A stretch of 64,000 bases of DNA from Mycoplasmopsis agassizii (GTDB lineage Bacteria; Bacillota_I; Bacilli_A; Mycoplasmatales; Metamycoplasmataceae): positions 294,396-358,395 of the forward strand of contig NZ_NQMN01000002.1 in assembly GCF_002272945.1 (NCBI RefSeq). The letters run 5' to 3'. A program made the position numbers and the translations under genes. Shown here in pieces: positions 47,339 to 58,470 of this stretch. The notes beneath the pieces were generated by a model, which searched no databases, had not been told where the DNA came from, and saw only the letters and a program-made list of their open reading frames with translations. Position 1 is the first letter of the stretch. Every line of letters begins with the position of its first letter.

Positions 47339-48158
47339 CTTGTTCTTTATCTAGACCTTGTAGAAAAGTACCAATTGAATCAGTGTTATTATCACCGATA
47401 ATAACGTTTGCTATTTCTTTTAAATCATTGGTTGCATTTTCTAAAGTAATTGCAAAGTCTGCAGCTTCTAGCATTTTATAATCGTTACTGCTATCGCCAA
47501 AAGCAAAAATTTCTGTATCAGGATGGTGTTTTTTGATGTATTCAATAGCAAGCGCTTTTGAAATATTTTTAGGGTTGATATCTACAAATATTTTGTTAGT
47601 TAAAACTACTTCGTATTTTTTACCAAGATTTTCTTTAGTTGCTTTTAAGTATTTTTCAGAAATAGCTTCGTTAGTACGAAGCGCAATTTGCAAAATAGTT
47701 TCTTTTCTTTGATAGATACCTTGATCAGCATTTTCTCAAGTGCTTAAAACAGCTGATTGTAAATCCATTAAACGATTAGGATCAACTAGGTGAGCATGCT
47801 TATTAGGATCATAAAGGATGTAAGAATCTTCTAAAGTATCCATCTGCATGATTAAGTTTTCTTTAATCGCAAGATTTTTTAAAAATTCATAAGCATCTAG
47901 TTCTAGATTACCGTTGACAGTTATTTGATTAGTTTTTAAATTCTTCATAACTGTCGAATTACTTGTAAAGAAATAGTTTAAGAAGGGCAGTTCTTGCATG
48001 ACATCTAGACATTTTTTAATCCCTCTACCAGTTGCGATTGCTAAAATGTCACCATTTTGGTGGCGTTTTTGGAGCATTTTTAAAGTAAGGGGGTGAATTG
48101 TGTTGTCGTTTCTTAATAATGTGCCATCAAGATCGAAAACAAAGGCGTATTTAGACAT
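47331..48158 (-). CDS. Cof-type HAD phosphatase
   Basis: 275 aa. HAD motif I FDLDGTLL, motif II ATGRG region, Lys in the ISKALAIEYI segment and motif IV FGDSSNDYKML, with a C2-type cap in between, which is the Cof/YidA subfamily that dephosphorylates sugar phosphates or other metabolites. TGA-Trp at STWENA. First gene of a two-gene unit with nagA, so an amino-sugar phosphate is a plausible but unproven substrate. Confidence 0.92.
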
Positions 48159-48311
48159 ATTTAAATAATAAATAAGAAGGGCAAATTTTGTTAAAACTTT
48201 TCATAAAAAATTCAAAAAAATTTGTAAAATATAAAAACTATATTTAAATGCAATTTTGCATTATTTTAAATTATGTGGCAAACCACTATTTAATCAAATA
48301 CGGAGAACAAA

Positions 48312-48458
48312 ATGAGTAAAAGAACATATCAACCTAAAAAACGCAAACACGCCAAAACACACGGTTTTCGTGCTCGTATGGCTACAAAAAATGGGCGTAA
48401 AGTGCTAAAAGCACGTCGCTTCAAAGGAAGAAAACAACTAACTGTTTCAGATAAATAA
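48312..48458 (+). CDS. rpmH: 50S ribosomal protein L34
   Basis: 48 aa, the typical length. [20 protein letters not shown] and [11 protein letters not shown] are the L34 signature. GGAG precedes the ATG. It heads the rpmH-rnpA-yidC unit. In many bacteria this unit adjoins dnaA; here it is 33 kb away on the opposite strand, so the ancestral cluster has been split. Confidence 0.98.
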   Translation: MSKRTYQPKKRKHAKTHGFRARMATKNGRKVLKARRFKGRKQLTVSDK

Positions 48459-48460
48459 TA

Positions 48461-48790
48461 ATGAAGAGAACTTTCATCCTGAAAAAGAATTGAGAGTTTC
48501 AAAAAATTATTGATAATAAAACACAGATTAATAATAAGAATCTAGTTATTTACTATAAAAAAGCAACTGAGTTTAAAGTAGGTATTAGTGTACCTAAGAA
48601 ATTCGCCAATGCAGTAAATCGTAATTACAATAAAAGAGTAATCAAATCAATTCTTGATGGCTTTAATTATCAGGCTTTAAATTTTACTTTAGTGATTATT
48701 ACTAGAAAAAACTTCTTTAATCTATCTTACGAAAAGAAAAAGCATGAGTTAATAGCAATGCTGGAAAGGATTTTGAGTGAACAAAAATAA
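48461..48790 (+). CDS. rnpA: Ribonuclease P protein component
   Basis: 109 aa, starting 2 nt after rpmH. The family signature is visible in VGISVPKKFANAVNRNYNKRVIK (RNR-like motif NRNYNKR), with Phe-rich strands before it. One TGA-Trp lies near the N terminus. It binds RNase P RNA and leader-containing pre-tRNAs. Its end overlaps the yidC start by 14 nt. Confidence 0.93.
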
Positions 48791-50795
48791 TCGTTCTAAA
48801 CATTATGATTTTTTCCAAGGAAAAAAAGATAATGATCCTAAATTAGAACGTAAAACAATTATTCGTAGAATTTTGTTTGTTTTCAAAATTCTTTTATATG
48901 TAGTTTTGGCTGGACTGACCTTAACAGGTTGTGTGCAGTCTTTTGTCATTCGTAATACTACTCAAACTGGACAAGGGCTTGAATTCTATAATTCAACTCA
49001 AAACGTTTCACCTTATACAACTTTATATGCAACAGCAGATGCTGAAGTATCACCGACAACAACTAATTCTGCAGGACAAACACTTGTTAACACAGAAAAT
49101 TCAATCGCTAATGCAGTTGTTAATTCACACGTTAACTATGTAGTTGTTAATAAATCGGTCACTTCTGATTTAGAAGTGCAAGCTAAAAATCATGGTGCAA
49201 ATTATGCAAGTCTAGGAAATATCACTAGTGCAATTAGTTTAACAAACACAAATACAACTAACTTTAATTCAGTTAATACAAGTATTTGAATGGATGCAAA
49301 CAATAACTTCCAGACTGTAAAAACTGATAATCAAAGTGAAAACACTGCATCAGTTTTCTATAGAGAAGCTGCAGATGGAACAAAACGTTACTTATTCTTT
49401 AATAATGAATTCACTTCATGAACAAATCTTTATGATAGTTACAGTAATATCTATGCAATTTCACAATCACCAGATGCGCTTGTAAGATCAAATGCTTTAA
49501 CACCTACAAACGATGCAAACGGTAATCCTGTCTATGTTTTAGAAAGACCTTACTTATTAAGAGTTACTCTAGAACAAGACTCCAACACTCCTGCTGTAGT
49601 TAAATATAATCGTGATGTTGTTGAAACTTTATGAAGATGAACTATAGCAAAACCTGTCTTTAATCAGATTGTTGATGTCAGTGGAAATGCACAAACTCTA
49701 GAACAATTCTTAGAATTTATCGCAAATCCAACTAACTATATAACTGATCTTAATAATACAACTATTTTTTCAGGAGTAGGTTTAACACCTACCCAGGCTG
49801 CTGCTTATAATACTTTATTAAGTATTAATCAAGTTGTTATTGATGCAGGTTACATTGCTACAAGTGCAAATACTTCTACACTAGGTAATCAAAGTATCTC
49901 AACAATTACTACTAACTTGACTTCGCCAAATCAATCTTATAGAAACTTTGGTTATGGTGAAAGCACATCTGAAGCAATTGTTACTTTTGATCAAGCCTGA
50001 TTATATGGACCGTTTTACGCTCTAATAATTTATCCTTTTGCTCAAGTGACAGCAGCAATTACTAGTGCTATCGGACAAAGTGGTTGAGGAGTTGTTCTAG
50101 CAATTATCTTAGTTGTTTTACTTTCTCGTTTAGCTGTCTTCTTCTTAACATATAGAGGAATTTTTGGAACCCAAAGAATGATGGACTTAAATGCTAAGAA
50201 AGCAAAAATTGAGGCTAAATATTCTCAATACGATAAAAGCAATAAAGTAATGCAACAACGTAAACGACAAGAAGTTTCACAGCTTTATAAAAGAGCTGGA
50301 ATTAATCAGTCGGATACCTTTATCTCAATTCTCTACACAACCCCTATTTTCCTAGCTGTTTGAAGAACGATTCAATCCGTTCCCCAAATTAAAGCCAATG
50401 AAATTTTAGGAATTAACTTTGCGACAACTTCATATCAAGCTGTCTTAAATCAGCAACAATATCAATACATTGCCGTTATTCTATTAGCCGTTATTTTCCA
50501 AATCGTCTCCCAAATTTTACCAAGACTGCTAGCGCGGAAACGACTGAAAGAAAGAACCAACGCTTTTGAACAACAGCAACTTAAAAAGTCTAATAGGACT
50601 CAAAATATTGTCTTGATTATGTTCTTGATTTTCACGGTTATCCTGCAAGCAGGGGTTCAAGTTTATTGAATCATCGGAGCGATCTGAACAATCGGTCAAC
50701 ACCTATTTGTCTTCTATATTCAGCGAACCAAATTCTACAAAGGCTGAATTTTGGATCATTTATCCAAAGAACGCTTTGTACGCTGAAGAGTATAA
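48777..50795 (+). CDS. yidC: Membrane protein insertase YidC/OxaA, with large ectodomain
   Basis: 672 aa. GTG start at 48777 with GAAAGGA upstream inside rnpA. An N-terminal helix ends in LAGLTLTGC, a lipobox. An extracellular domain of about 370 residues follows, then the conserved insertase core (about 405-650) with LVVLLSRLAVFFLTYR, QQRKRQEVSQLYKRAGIN and YTTPIFLAVWRTIQSVP. The core Arg in a helix (RLAVFF) and the loop match Gram-positive YidC. It inserts membrane proteins with or without SecYEG. The long ectodomain is a mycoplasma trait. Confidence 0.93.
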
Positions 50796-50796
50796 T

Positions 50797-50823
50797 AATC
50801 ACATCACTTGATGTGATTTTTTT
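50797..50823 (+). terminator. Terminator of rpmH-rnpA-yidC
   Basis: AATCACATCA and TGATGTGATT around a 2-nt loop, then T7, directly after the yidC stop. Confidence 0.9.
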
Positions 50824-51040
50824 ATTACCGTTTTTATACTATTAGTTATTTATTATCTATAAAACGGATAATTATAAAAAATACATTAGTTCCTCAAAAC
50901 TTGAAAAAATATCACGTTTCTGTAAATAAAAATAAGAAAATCCTGCTTTTTGGTCAAAATCATTTGAAATTTTTTCAAATTAACTTTTAATTTTAGGCAT
51001 TTTTTGGAAAAGTTGTATTCTATGCACAAGGAGATATAAC

Positions 51041-51073
51041 AACATTTTAGAAACATTAATTTCTAAAATGTTT
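51041..51073 (+). promoter_or_regulatory. 13-bp inverted repeat before a lipoprotein gene
   Basis: AACATTTTAGAAA and TTTCTAAAATGTT are perfect arms with a 6-nt loop, ending 2 nt before the GAAAGGA ribosome binding site. There is no T run, so an operator, mRNA-stability stem or translation control is more likely than a terminator. A second Shine-Dalgarno-like AAGGAG lies 14 nt before the repeat. Confidence 0.55.
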
Positions 51074-51087
51074 GAAAGGATATTAAT

Positions 51088-52602
51088 ATGAAAAAATTAA
51101 ATAAAAGATCTTTAGTCTTTAGTATGTTAGGAGTAGTTAGTGTTGTTGCAATTTCAGCAGCGATTGCATGTAGTCCAATGGCTACCAAGCGTAAGACTGT
51201 TGACCCTGCATTGAAGAAAAGTTTTTATTCAAAAGTACTTCACCAACAAGGTTTATGGGGAACTCTAAGAGATCCAAAAACTAAAAATATTTTACCAAGT
51301 AAATTCATTAAAGACCAACCATTTAAATCATTTGAAGATTTCAAAAGTCAAATCAGATTAAGCAAAGCACTTAAATTTGATAATACCTTAAAATTAAATT
51401 TAAAACGCCAAGAAGCTGATGACAAAAATGGAATAATCAATGTTTTTCTTGAAGCATTATTTGCAGATGAATCAGTTGAACCTACTCTTTTAATTTCTAA
51501 AGAAGTTCATGTAATAGTCAAAGGATTAAAGAGAAATATTGAAGAACAATCAGAATTTTTAAAAACTATTAAAATGGATGATAAGTTATTAACTGAGGAC
51601 CTAGCAAAAGAAATTGTTAAACTAGTAATCACTGAAAAGTACAAAACTACTTTACAAGATTTTTTAGCATGATTAGAAAAAGTTCAATCTGAGAAAAACA
51701 TCGTTGACAGGTTTAAAGAATTCAGTTTTGCTCTAGATGATAAAAGTATTACTACTTTAAATGCTGAAGTTAAAGACAATAAATTAATTGTTACTTTTAA
51801 ATTAAAAGAAGCAATAGTTACAGATACAAAAGACATGTCTTTTACCTTCAATAATAGTTCAACAGTTAACTTTACAGCACCTACTGATGATGCAGATTCT
51901 AAAGCAAAATTTGATGCAGAAGTTACCAAATTTAAAAATGAAAAACTTGCTTTAAACGATGCTGAATTATTAAAACTATTACCAACACGAGTTATCCAAA
52001 CTATTCACTTAAAACCACTGCCTGGTAAAGAAGAAGAATTAAATGACATATTCGCTATAATGAAGAAAAACTTCAAGTTTAGCACTGATGGTTTAGAAAT
52101 TGACAAAAATTTTGCTTGAGAAATAGTAAGTGCAAAAGCTAATGATGAAGAAGGTACTGTAGAAATAGTACTTGGTGTTTCTACACCAAGTTATTCACAT
52201 CAGTTCAAATATATTATTAGTGGTTTCAAAACAACTTTAGACACTAAAGTTTCACTGCTTCAGTCAGTAACATTAGATAGTCAAGGTAAATCAAATATTG
52301 ACTTATTTAATGATTTATGAAAAGTGGTAGCAACTGATAAAGCTACTGCAACAATGGATGATCTAGCATTAGCTTTACAAAATGTAAGTGGCTTTAATGG
52401 TTTACCTGGTTTATTAGATGGTTATAGTTTAGTACCCGCTTCATTAGGCAGCAAACTAACTAAAGTTGCTGATAACAACTTTAATTTAGAACTAAAATTT
52501 AAAATCCAAAAAGCTGATAATACTGATACAACAAAACAAAAAGATGTCCTAATTGTTTTAAAAGGTTTTCAAAATATCGGTAATGCAACAGTAACTAGTT
52601 AA
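51088..52602 (+). CDS. Surface lipoprotein with lipoprotein-associated repeats
   Basis: 504 aa. Signal peptide KKLNKRSLVFSMLGVVSVV and lipobox ISAAIAC. The mature part has repeated modules of about 120 residues: each has a Trp/Leu helix pair (for example FLAWLEKVQ, LFNDLWKVV) followed by beta strands containing NKLIVTFKL, EGTVEIVLG or NFNLELKFK and VLKGFQN. This is like the Lipoprotein_17 family of mycoplasma surface antigens. The start has GAAAGGA 8 nt upstream. Expression may be set by the long inverted repeat before it. Ligand unknown. Confidence 0.78.
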
Positions 52603-52617
52603 AATATTTTATTAACT

Positions 52618-52652
52618 ACAATAATTACGTTCTACACGTAATTATTTTTTTG
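52618..52652 (+). terminator. Terminator of the lipoprotein gene
   Basis: AATAATTACG and CGTAATTATT arms, then a run of T. Confidence 0.85.
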
Positions 52653-53122
52653 TTTTTGAAATGTAATTTATAGGTTTTGCTAGCTAAAATAAATTTAATT
52701 GAGACTGAAAGTAATAAAAAACTCTCTCTAGATAAAAACTAGAAAGAGTTTAAAAAATAATGGCGCCTTGATATAGGCAGAAACGAGAAATTATAAGTAA
52801 TTAAAAAGATTATTACAAACAATTCTATAGCCTAAATTTGTTAAGATAAAATTTAGGCTATGTAATTATACAAAAAACTTTGAAAATCATAGTTATTTTT
52901 TCTTGTTAATTTTTTTATAAAAAAACTGATAATTAATAAAAAATAAAACTTTATAAAATTAAATAGGGATACCGATGTAGTATAATTTATAAGACTACGT
53001 TAAAACCTTTGCTTATTAAAAACATTCAAAACTTTTATTACTATTTAAATAATTAAATTAATTAGATTTGTTGTGAGTTCAAATAGTCTAAATAATTTAA
53101 CCTATATATAAAGGAGTATTTA
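52653..53122. other. Intergenic region with two hairpins and the L1 promoter
   Basis: About 470 bp without a gene. AACTCTCTCTAG/CTAGAAAGAGTT at 52720-52750 and a 13-bp perfect stem ATAGCCTAAATTT/AAATTTAGGCTAT at 52827-52861 are visible; neither has a strong T run. A TATAAT at 52981-52986 lies inside a GTAGT-N12-ACTAC inverted repeat (52977-52998), an element also seen before the S8 protease. I found no tRNA. Confidence 0.5.
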
Positions 53123-53242
53123 ATGAGCAAAAAACTTTTTAATATACTAAATACAACAGGTCTCTCAAGTGAACACTCTGAAGAAACTATGTCATTAAAG
53201 ACACAAACAAATAATTCTGGAGTAGCACATGCTATTAACTAA
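53123..53242 (+). CDS. 39-aa ORF, probable S8-protease remnant coupled to L1
   Basis: ATG at 53123 with GGAG upstream. The N terminus MSKKLFNILN follows the same M-x-K-x-(I/L)-(L/F)-x-(I/L)-x-N pattern as the protease (MAKAILSIAN) and the 100-aa ORF (MNKFLFTLMN). It ends VAHAIN just as the protease ends ITYVIT, and its last 14 nt overlap the next lipoprotein start as in the complete pair. This looks like a protease gene with its catalytic middle deleted and its coupling end kept. Remnant status is inferred. Confidence 0.5.
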   Translation: MSKKLFNILNTTGLSSEHSEETMSLKTQTNNSGVAHAIN

Positions 53243-54482
53243 ACGAAAATTAATTATTACATCTGGCGTTTTAGTTTTTACTTCTGTTTCTTTAATATCC
53301 GTTGCATGCAGTAATGTTTCAAATGAAAACATTATTCAGAATTCAATGAAATTGGATAATAAAGAAATCAATTACGCAGTTCTAGATAATTTTTATTCAT
53401 GAGAATCTGATCAAAATTATCAATTACCTGTTCCTACTGTCATCAATAATAGCGACAAATTATCAAATTTTTTGGTTTCTTTGAAATATGAATTTTTGAA
53501 ATTTCATGAACTCATTTCAGGTAATGAAAACGAAAAGCTAAAAGACCAAATAAGTGATACAATTCATAAAATTAAAGAAACCTATAATAGTGAATGATTT
53601 AAAAAACACACAATTCTTATCGATTATGGTGACAAAAAAGGTGCATTAATAGATCATAAAGTTAATTCTTGAAATGAAAAGGTAAAGATTCAAAACTTAC
53701 AAAGTATCTCTCTCACAAACAATTCTATTGAAATAGTTTATAAGAAACCTGAAAATCTGAAAGTAAACCAAAAATTTAATACTGTTTTGTATGAATTAAA
53801 AAATAGTGATTTCAATCTTGAAAGTAGTACTAACTATGGAATCAAAACTTTATGAAATACTACTACTAGAAAAGTGAAAATTGAAGACAGAGAAATCAAT
53901 TCATCAGCAAATTTTACAGCATCACTATATCAAGCTAATCACAACTGAAGTCTTGCTAAAGATATAAATAATAAAATTTTAGAGCACGATTCTATAGCGA
54001 CTACCATTATTAAAAATCAAGTTGAATTAAGTAGCCTAATAACTGAAAGTAAGTTATTAGCTAAAAATCAAAAATGAGATTCAAAAGTAAATGAACAACT
54101 TCAAAAAATGAGCGATCATTTTGATAAGAATTTCTTTTCAGATAACATCTTGGTTTTAGTTTCTGTAAATGGTTGAGTAAATAATTTCCATGAGGGAGAT
54201 TCTTTATACATTGAAGATTATAATGCTGAAGTTATTGATAATAATGTAGAGATAACTTTATACAGAAGTGCAGTTAATGTTAATACAGAACTTATTGAAC
54301 TAAGTAATAACCCTATTTTTAATTATTCAACTGATAAATTTGCTTCAAAAAGAATCCCTTCTGAAGATTCTTCGCCTGATGTAACACTATTTATGGCTAT
54401 CAATAAAAATAAGTTTAGAAATCTTGAAAATACTAATTCTATACTTACTGTAAAACCACTAAGTAAAGATAATAGTTTATAG
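53229..54482 (+). CDS. Paralogous surface lipoprotein L1
   Basis: 417 aa. Signal peptide with basic TKRKL, hydrophobic core and lipobox SLISVAC (Cys27). The family has two recurring modules: EWFKKHTILIDYG near residue 122 and FFSDNILVLVSVNGW near 300, each followed by a conserved beta-rich segment (YELKNSDFNL; EDYNAEVIDNNVEITLY). A C-terminal block reads DVTLFMAINKNKF. No enzyme motif; probably a surface binding protein. Its ATG lies 14 nt inside the upstream small ORF and it has no separate ribosome binding site of note, so it is read by coupling. Read through several TGA-Trp codons. Confidence 0.8.
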
Positions 54483-54567
54483 TAACCTAACTTAATTAAA
54501 TGTTTTAAACAAAGAATTAGTTATTTACTAAACTTTAGAAATAAAAACTATTAATTAACACTAATAA

Positions 54568-54602
54568 AGCAACCTTTCTAGTTTAAATAGGAAGGTTGTT
54601 TA
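54568..54602 (+). terminator. Terminator after L1
   Basis: AGCAACCTT and AAGGTTGTT arms then TT, about 85 nt after the stop. Confidence 0.65.
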
Positions 54603-54879
54603 TTCGTTGAGTAATAAAAATCCTGAGTCAATGAAAACTCATGTAAAGGGTTGTTATCAGTGTAAACTTGTTTTTGAATAATTTAACTGAAACATAATAA
54701 TAGAAAGAATAAATCCTAGAAAAGAAAACATTCTCACTTCACTAACAAGGATAATAAATAATTCAAAAAAATAAAAATTTAAATTTTTCCTCTCCACTTA
54801 GTTTTGGTAGTTTATTAATTTAGAGGATAGAATTAATACAATCAGATTATAACTAGTTATATAATTGAAAGGCAGAAGT
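54603..54879. other. Spacer between L1 and L2
   Basis: About 280 bp, AT-rich. TTATATAATTG just before the L2 ribosome binding site may be the -10. No protease-like ORF is seen here, unlike before L1, L3 and L5. Confidence 0.4.
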
Positions 54880-56214
54880 ATGAAATTAAATAAAAAGACA
54901 ATATTATTAACAGCAGGTATTTTATCAATAACAACTTTACCACTTATATATGTTGCTTGTGATCTTGGCAGTTATGATTCTTCTCCATATATTGGCAAGG
55001 ATCAAGTGTTAACTGATGATAGAAAGGTTATTAAATATACTTCAATAAACGAAAAATTTTTTAGATACTTAAACGAACAAGGTAAGAATCATAAATTAAG
55101 CGAAGTAATTTCGAGTGATGATGGACTAAACACTGTATTACAATCTTGAGTTAATAATTATGCTAGATATGAAAGATCGCTAGAAAATGTATCACATAAT
55201 CTTGAAGCTAATGAAAGAGAATTATTGCAAGCAGCTAGAGACCTAAGAACTGTTTATACAAAAGAGTGATTTAAAGATAATACATTAGTAATTGATTATG
55301 GTGGAACTAGGTATGCAAATTTGGAAAAAATCGATTACTCTTTTTTCAATGAAAAGACAAAAATTAAAAATTTAGCCAAGATCGAAGTTGTTCAATATGC
55401 TGATAATGTTGCTAATAATGAAAAAGAAATTGAAATAACTTATGCTGATAAGAAATATGTTCGTACAATTAGCCCTGTAATTTATGAATTAAAAAATAAA
55501 GATTTTAAACTGACAAGTTCAGGAAATTATTTAGTTAAAAAATACTCACTTGATGATTCAAAAGTGTTGAAAACTGAAAGAGTGATTAATGCAAGTTCTT
55601 TCTTAAATATCGATGTTTCAAAATACAATAGTAATGGTTGAACAAGATGAAACCTACCTGGTGAAAACTTGATTCAGTCTAAATCAAACGCCCGTGAAGG
55701 TGAAGAAATACAGGTAGCAAACAATTCAGTTGCTACTAGATTCATCAAATCAAAAGAAGAATTAGAAAACTTAATTAAAATAACTAAGGAATCATATTTA
55801 AAATCTAATGCTGAAGATAATTCAGCAATAGAAGAATTTGACAAAGTTATAACATATTTTGATAGTGATTTTTTTAAAGATAATGTCTTAAGCATTTTAG
55901 CTGTTGATAATTGATTTGATCATTATAGATGAGAATCTGAGTATCGCTTTGTAGGTGATTATAATGCTGATATTGTGAAGAATAATGTTGATATAAAATT
56001 ATTTTGATACAGTTATGTTATCACTGGCAAATATGTAAATCCAAAAGCAGAAGTTAAATTTACTTCAAGACCAGAAAAGTATAAAACTACACCTATAACA
56101 TTGATATGACCTGATAGAGACGCAACCTTATTTATGGCAATAAGTAGAAACAAATTTACTAACATTGATACTTCTAGAATCAATGTATCATTCACTGTAA
56201 ATTATACTATATAA
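54880..56214 (+). CDS. Paralogous surface lipoprotein L2
   Basis: 444 aa, ATG at 54880 chosen over an in-frame TTG 15 nt upstream because GAAAGG is well placed for it. Signal KLNKKTILLTAGILSI with lipobox LIYVAC. After Cys comes SSPYIGKDQV, shared with L3 (FSPYIGKDQV). Module 1: EWFKDNTLVIDYGG near residue 135; module 2: FFKDNVLSILAVDNW near 329, then GDYNADIVKNNVDIKLF and ATLFMAISRNKF at the C terminus. Closest to L3 in the array. Transcribed as a single gene ending in its own terminator. Confidence 0.8.
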
Positions 56215-56240
56215 ACTAAATCAAAATAATCTTAAAAACA

Positions 56241-56270
56241 GTACCGAGCACTTTTGCTTGGTATTTTTTT
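56241..56270 (+). terminator. Terminator after L2
   Basis: ACCGAGC and GCTTGGT with one G-T pair, then T7. Confidence 0.85.
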
Positions 56271-56324
56271 ACTCTGTTATCACTTATTTTAAAGTTTTAA
56301 AAATAAAAAATATTTTTAAATATT

Positions 56325-56375
56325 TTGGCAAAAAAAGACAAAAGCGTATCATTATTACGACTATATGAAAAAAGA
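56325..56375 (+). promoter_or_regulatory. Promoter before the L3 pair, similar to the protease promoter
   Basis: AAAGACAAAAGCGTATCATT resembles TTTGACAAAAGAATATGATA in front of the S8 protease, with a -35-like GACA and a spacer of the same length before GACTAT. Confidence 0.4.
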
Positions 56376-56470
56376 AAAATCATAACTGCTAATTATCTTC
56401 TTTTACCATTTATTAACTTGTTAAAGTTAATATGGCATGTATAGCCTGATAATTAAAAAAAAGGATAAAC

Positions 56471-56773
56471 ATGAACAAGTTTTTATTTACACTAATGAAT
56501 AATGCTAATGTTGTTGACAAAGCCTTGCAAAAATCAAGGGTTATAATCCAAGTTCAAGCAAACATAGGATTATCTTTTGATTCTTATATAGTGAGTTATA
56601 ACAGTGAAAGTAATGAAAAAATCTTAGTATTCTTAAGTAGAATAAAAATAAAGGATATCTATAAAAACGATGCTGAAGCCATGGACATTCATAAAGTTAC
56701 AGATCATTATAATAATAAAAATGAATCTTCAATTACTTCATTTATAAATGCTTTAACTTATGTTATTAACTAG
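56471..56773 (+). CDS. 100-aa ORF, probable S8-protease remnant coupled to L3
   Basis: ATG at 56471 with AAAGGA upstream. It starts MNKFLFTLMNNANVV, like the protease MAKAILSIANIV, and ends ALTYVIN, like the protease end AITYVIT. The middle 80 residues have no Ser/His/Asn catalytic motifs. The last 14 nt overlap the L3 start, exactly as in the complete protease-L5 pair. I read it as a protease gene that kept both ends and lost its catalytic domain; a small partner protein in its own right is the alternative. Confidence 0.5.
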   Translation: MNKFLFTLMNNANVVDKALQKSRVIIQVQANIGLSFDSYIVSYNSESNEKILVFLSRIKIKDIYKNDAEAMDIHKVTDHYNNKNESSITSFINALTYVIN

Positions 56774-58070
56774 AACAAACAAAAAAAGATTTTTTGTAAT
56801 TATAACTCTAGCATCTGTATTATCATTTTCCACTGTTTTTGTTTCTTGTTCAGTTTTGAGCAAGTATGATTTTTCACCATATATAGGTAAAGATCAAGTG
56901 ATTTTATCCAATAAAAAAATAATTAAATACACAGCATTAAATAGTTCTTTTTTTAGTTATTTTAATAAAAATGGTGATGATCTTCGTAAGAATGACTATA
57001 AGAATGATAAAGAACCAGCAGCTGAAGTTGAATTAGTAAATAATGCAGACAAGCTGAAATCCATAACTAATTCATGACAAAAAAATTATTCAGATTATTT
57101 AACTTCTAAGCAACATTTTCGTGGTGACAATTCAATACGTATGGAAGATCTCAAATATAATGTAAAAAAAATAGAAGAAGTCTATACTTCGAAATGATTT
57201 GAAGAAAATTCACTAGTGATTGATTATGGTGGACACAAGAAAGTTAAGTTAAAAAGCGACAGCAACCGTTTTTTTATGGAGAAAACAGAGATAGAGAACC
57301 TAATGGATATTTCTTTAGTAAATCACTCAGGCAACCTAAGAGATATTGAAATTACTTATAAGAGAGATGAAGAACAAAAGGATTCTAGATATGAATCACC
57401 CATAATCTATGAGTTAGAAAATAAAACATTTGGGTTGTCTAGCAAAGAAAATTATAGTGTTTTCAAGTTATGAAATACAGACACAAAAGTATTGAAAGGC
57501 AAAAGAGAGTTTAATGCGGGTTCATATTTAAATACGAATCTTTATTACTATAATGAAGATTGACAAAAGGAAATTACAGATGACAATGTTCGTTTTTATG
57601 GTAAAAGTAAATTGTTGAAATCAAAGCTCGAGTTTGATAATTTAATATTGAAATCAAAATCTTCATTTTTAAAAATGAATCCAGATCAGAAAAAAAACAT
57701 TAGAGAGTTTGACAAAGTTTTATCTTATTATGATGATGAATTTTTTAAGGACAATTTTTTAGCAATTGTCTCAGTATCATCATGAACATCTTGAATTCAT
57801 GAAGAAAATTCACCCTACATAGATGATTATAATGTCTTGATTAAAAATAATGAAGTTGCTATAACTTTATTTACTAACTTTGTTAGAACAGATATTGTAA
57901 CAAGCAAAAAGCCAGAATTAGTATTTAGTTCTAGTTTAAATAAGTTTGAGAGTATTCCTATAAAATTATCTTTTCCCAGTGAAGATGCGACACTTTTTAT
58001 ACCAATTAGTAAAAGTAAATTATCTGATACTGAAAAGGCAAAAACTCAGATATATGAGTATCAAAAATAG
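56760..58070 (+). CDS. Paralogous surface lipoprotein L3
   Basis: 436 aa. Signal TNKKRFFVIITLASVLSF, lipobox VFVSC. Shares FSPYIGKDQV with L2. Module 1 KWFEENSLVIDYGG near residue 150, module 2 FFKDNFLAIVSVSSW near 326, then IDDYNVLIKNNEVAITLF and ATLFIPISKSKL. The ATG is inside the preceding 100-aa ORF (14-nt overlap). A terminator follows about 45 nt after the stop. Confidence 0.8.
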
Positions 58071-58113
58071 TAATTAATAAATGTATTTGTGTAAATAAAC
58101 TAAACCCAAAAAT

Positions 58114-58153
58114 AAAACTCTTATTTCTATTAAAAGTAGAGATAAGAGTTTTT
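58114..58153 (+). terminator. Terminator after L3
   Basis: AAACTCTTAT and ATAAGAGTTT arms around a 17-nt loop, then T. Confidence 0.75.
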
Positions 58154-58310
58154 AATTGCTGTTTCAATTTTATTCTAAATAAGAGAAACACAAAAAAGAT
58201 GGTTTTCTTTAATTTATTTTATTAAAATGTTATTTTTTAATTATTTCATACTAATTTTAAAAAAAAGTATTTTTTGCAAAAATAATATAATATGGTTGCG
58301 ATATCAAATA

Positions 58311-58442
58311 AGTCGCAAATTAATAAAACTTTTACTATTTACAACTTTAAAACGAGCAATTATCCAAGTTGCAATTAACCGCAATGTAGTAAATATTAAA
58401 AGTAAGAAAGTGAATTTTTATTTTAAAAATTCAGTTAAATAA
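58311..58442 (+). pseudogene. Possible start-less protease remnant before L4
   Basis: The frame ending in the TAA at 58440-58442 reads KLIKLLLFTTLKRAIIQV, which resembles the N terminus of the 100-aa ORF, but its expected ATG is ATA. It stops 28 nt before L4 and so does not overlap it. Weak similarity by eye only. A TATAAT at about 58286-58291 precedes it and probably drives L4. Confidence 0.25.
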
Positions 58443-58470
58443 GAGAAAGGATAAAAGTAAATTCTCAATT

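Noticed and set aside
53123..56773. Small ORFs upstream of L1 and L3 as chance reading frames
   Set aside because: Both have good ribosome binding sites, shared start patterns and the same 14-nt overlap as the complete protease gene, which is unlikely by chance.
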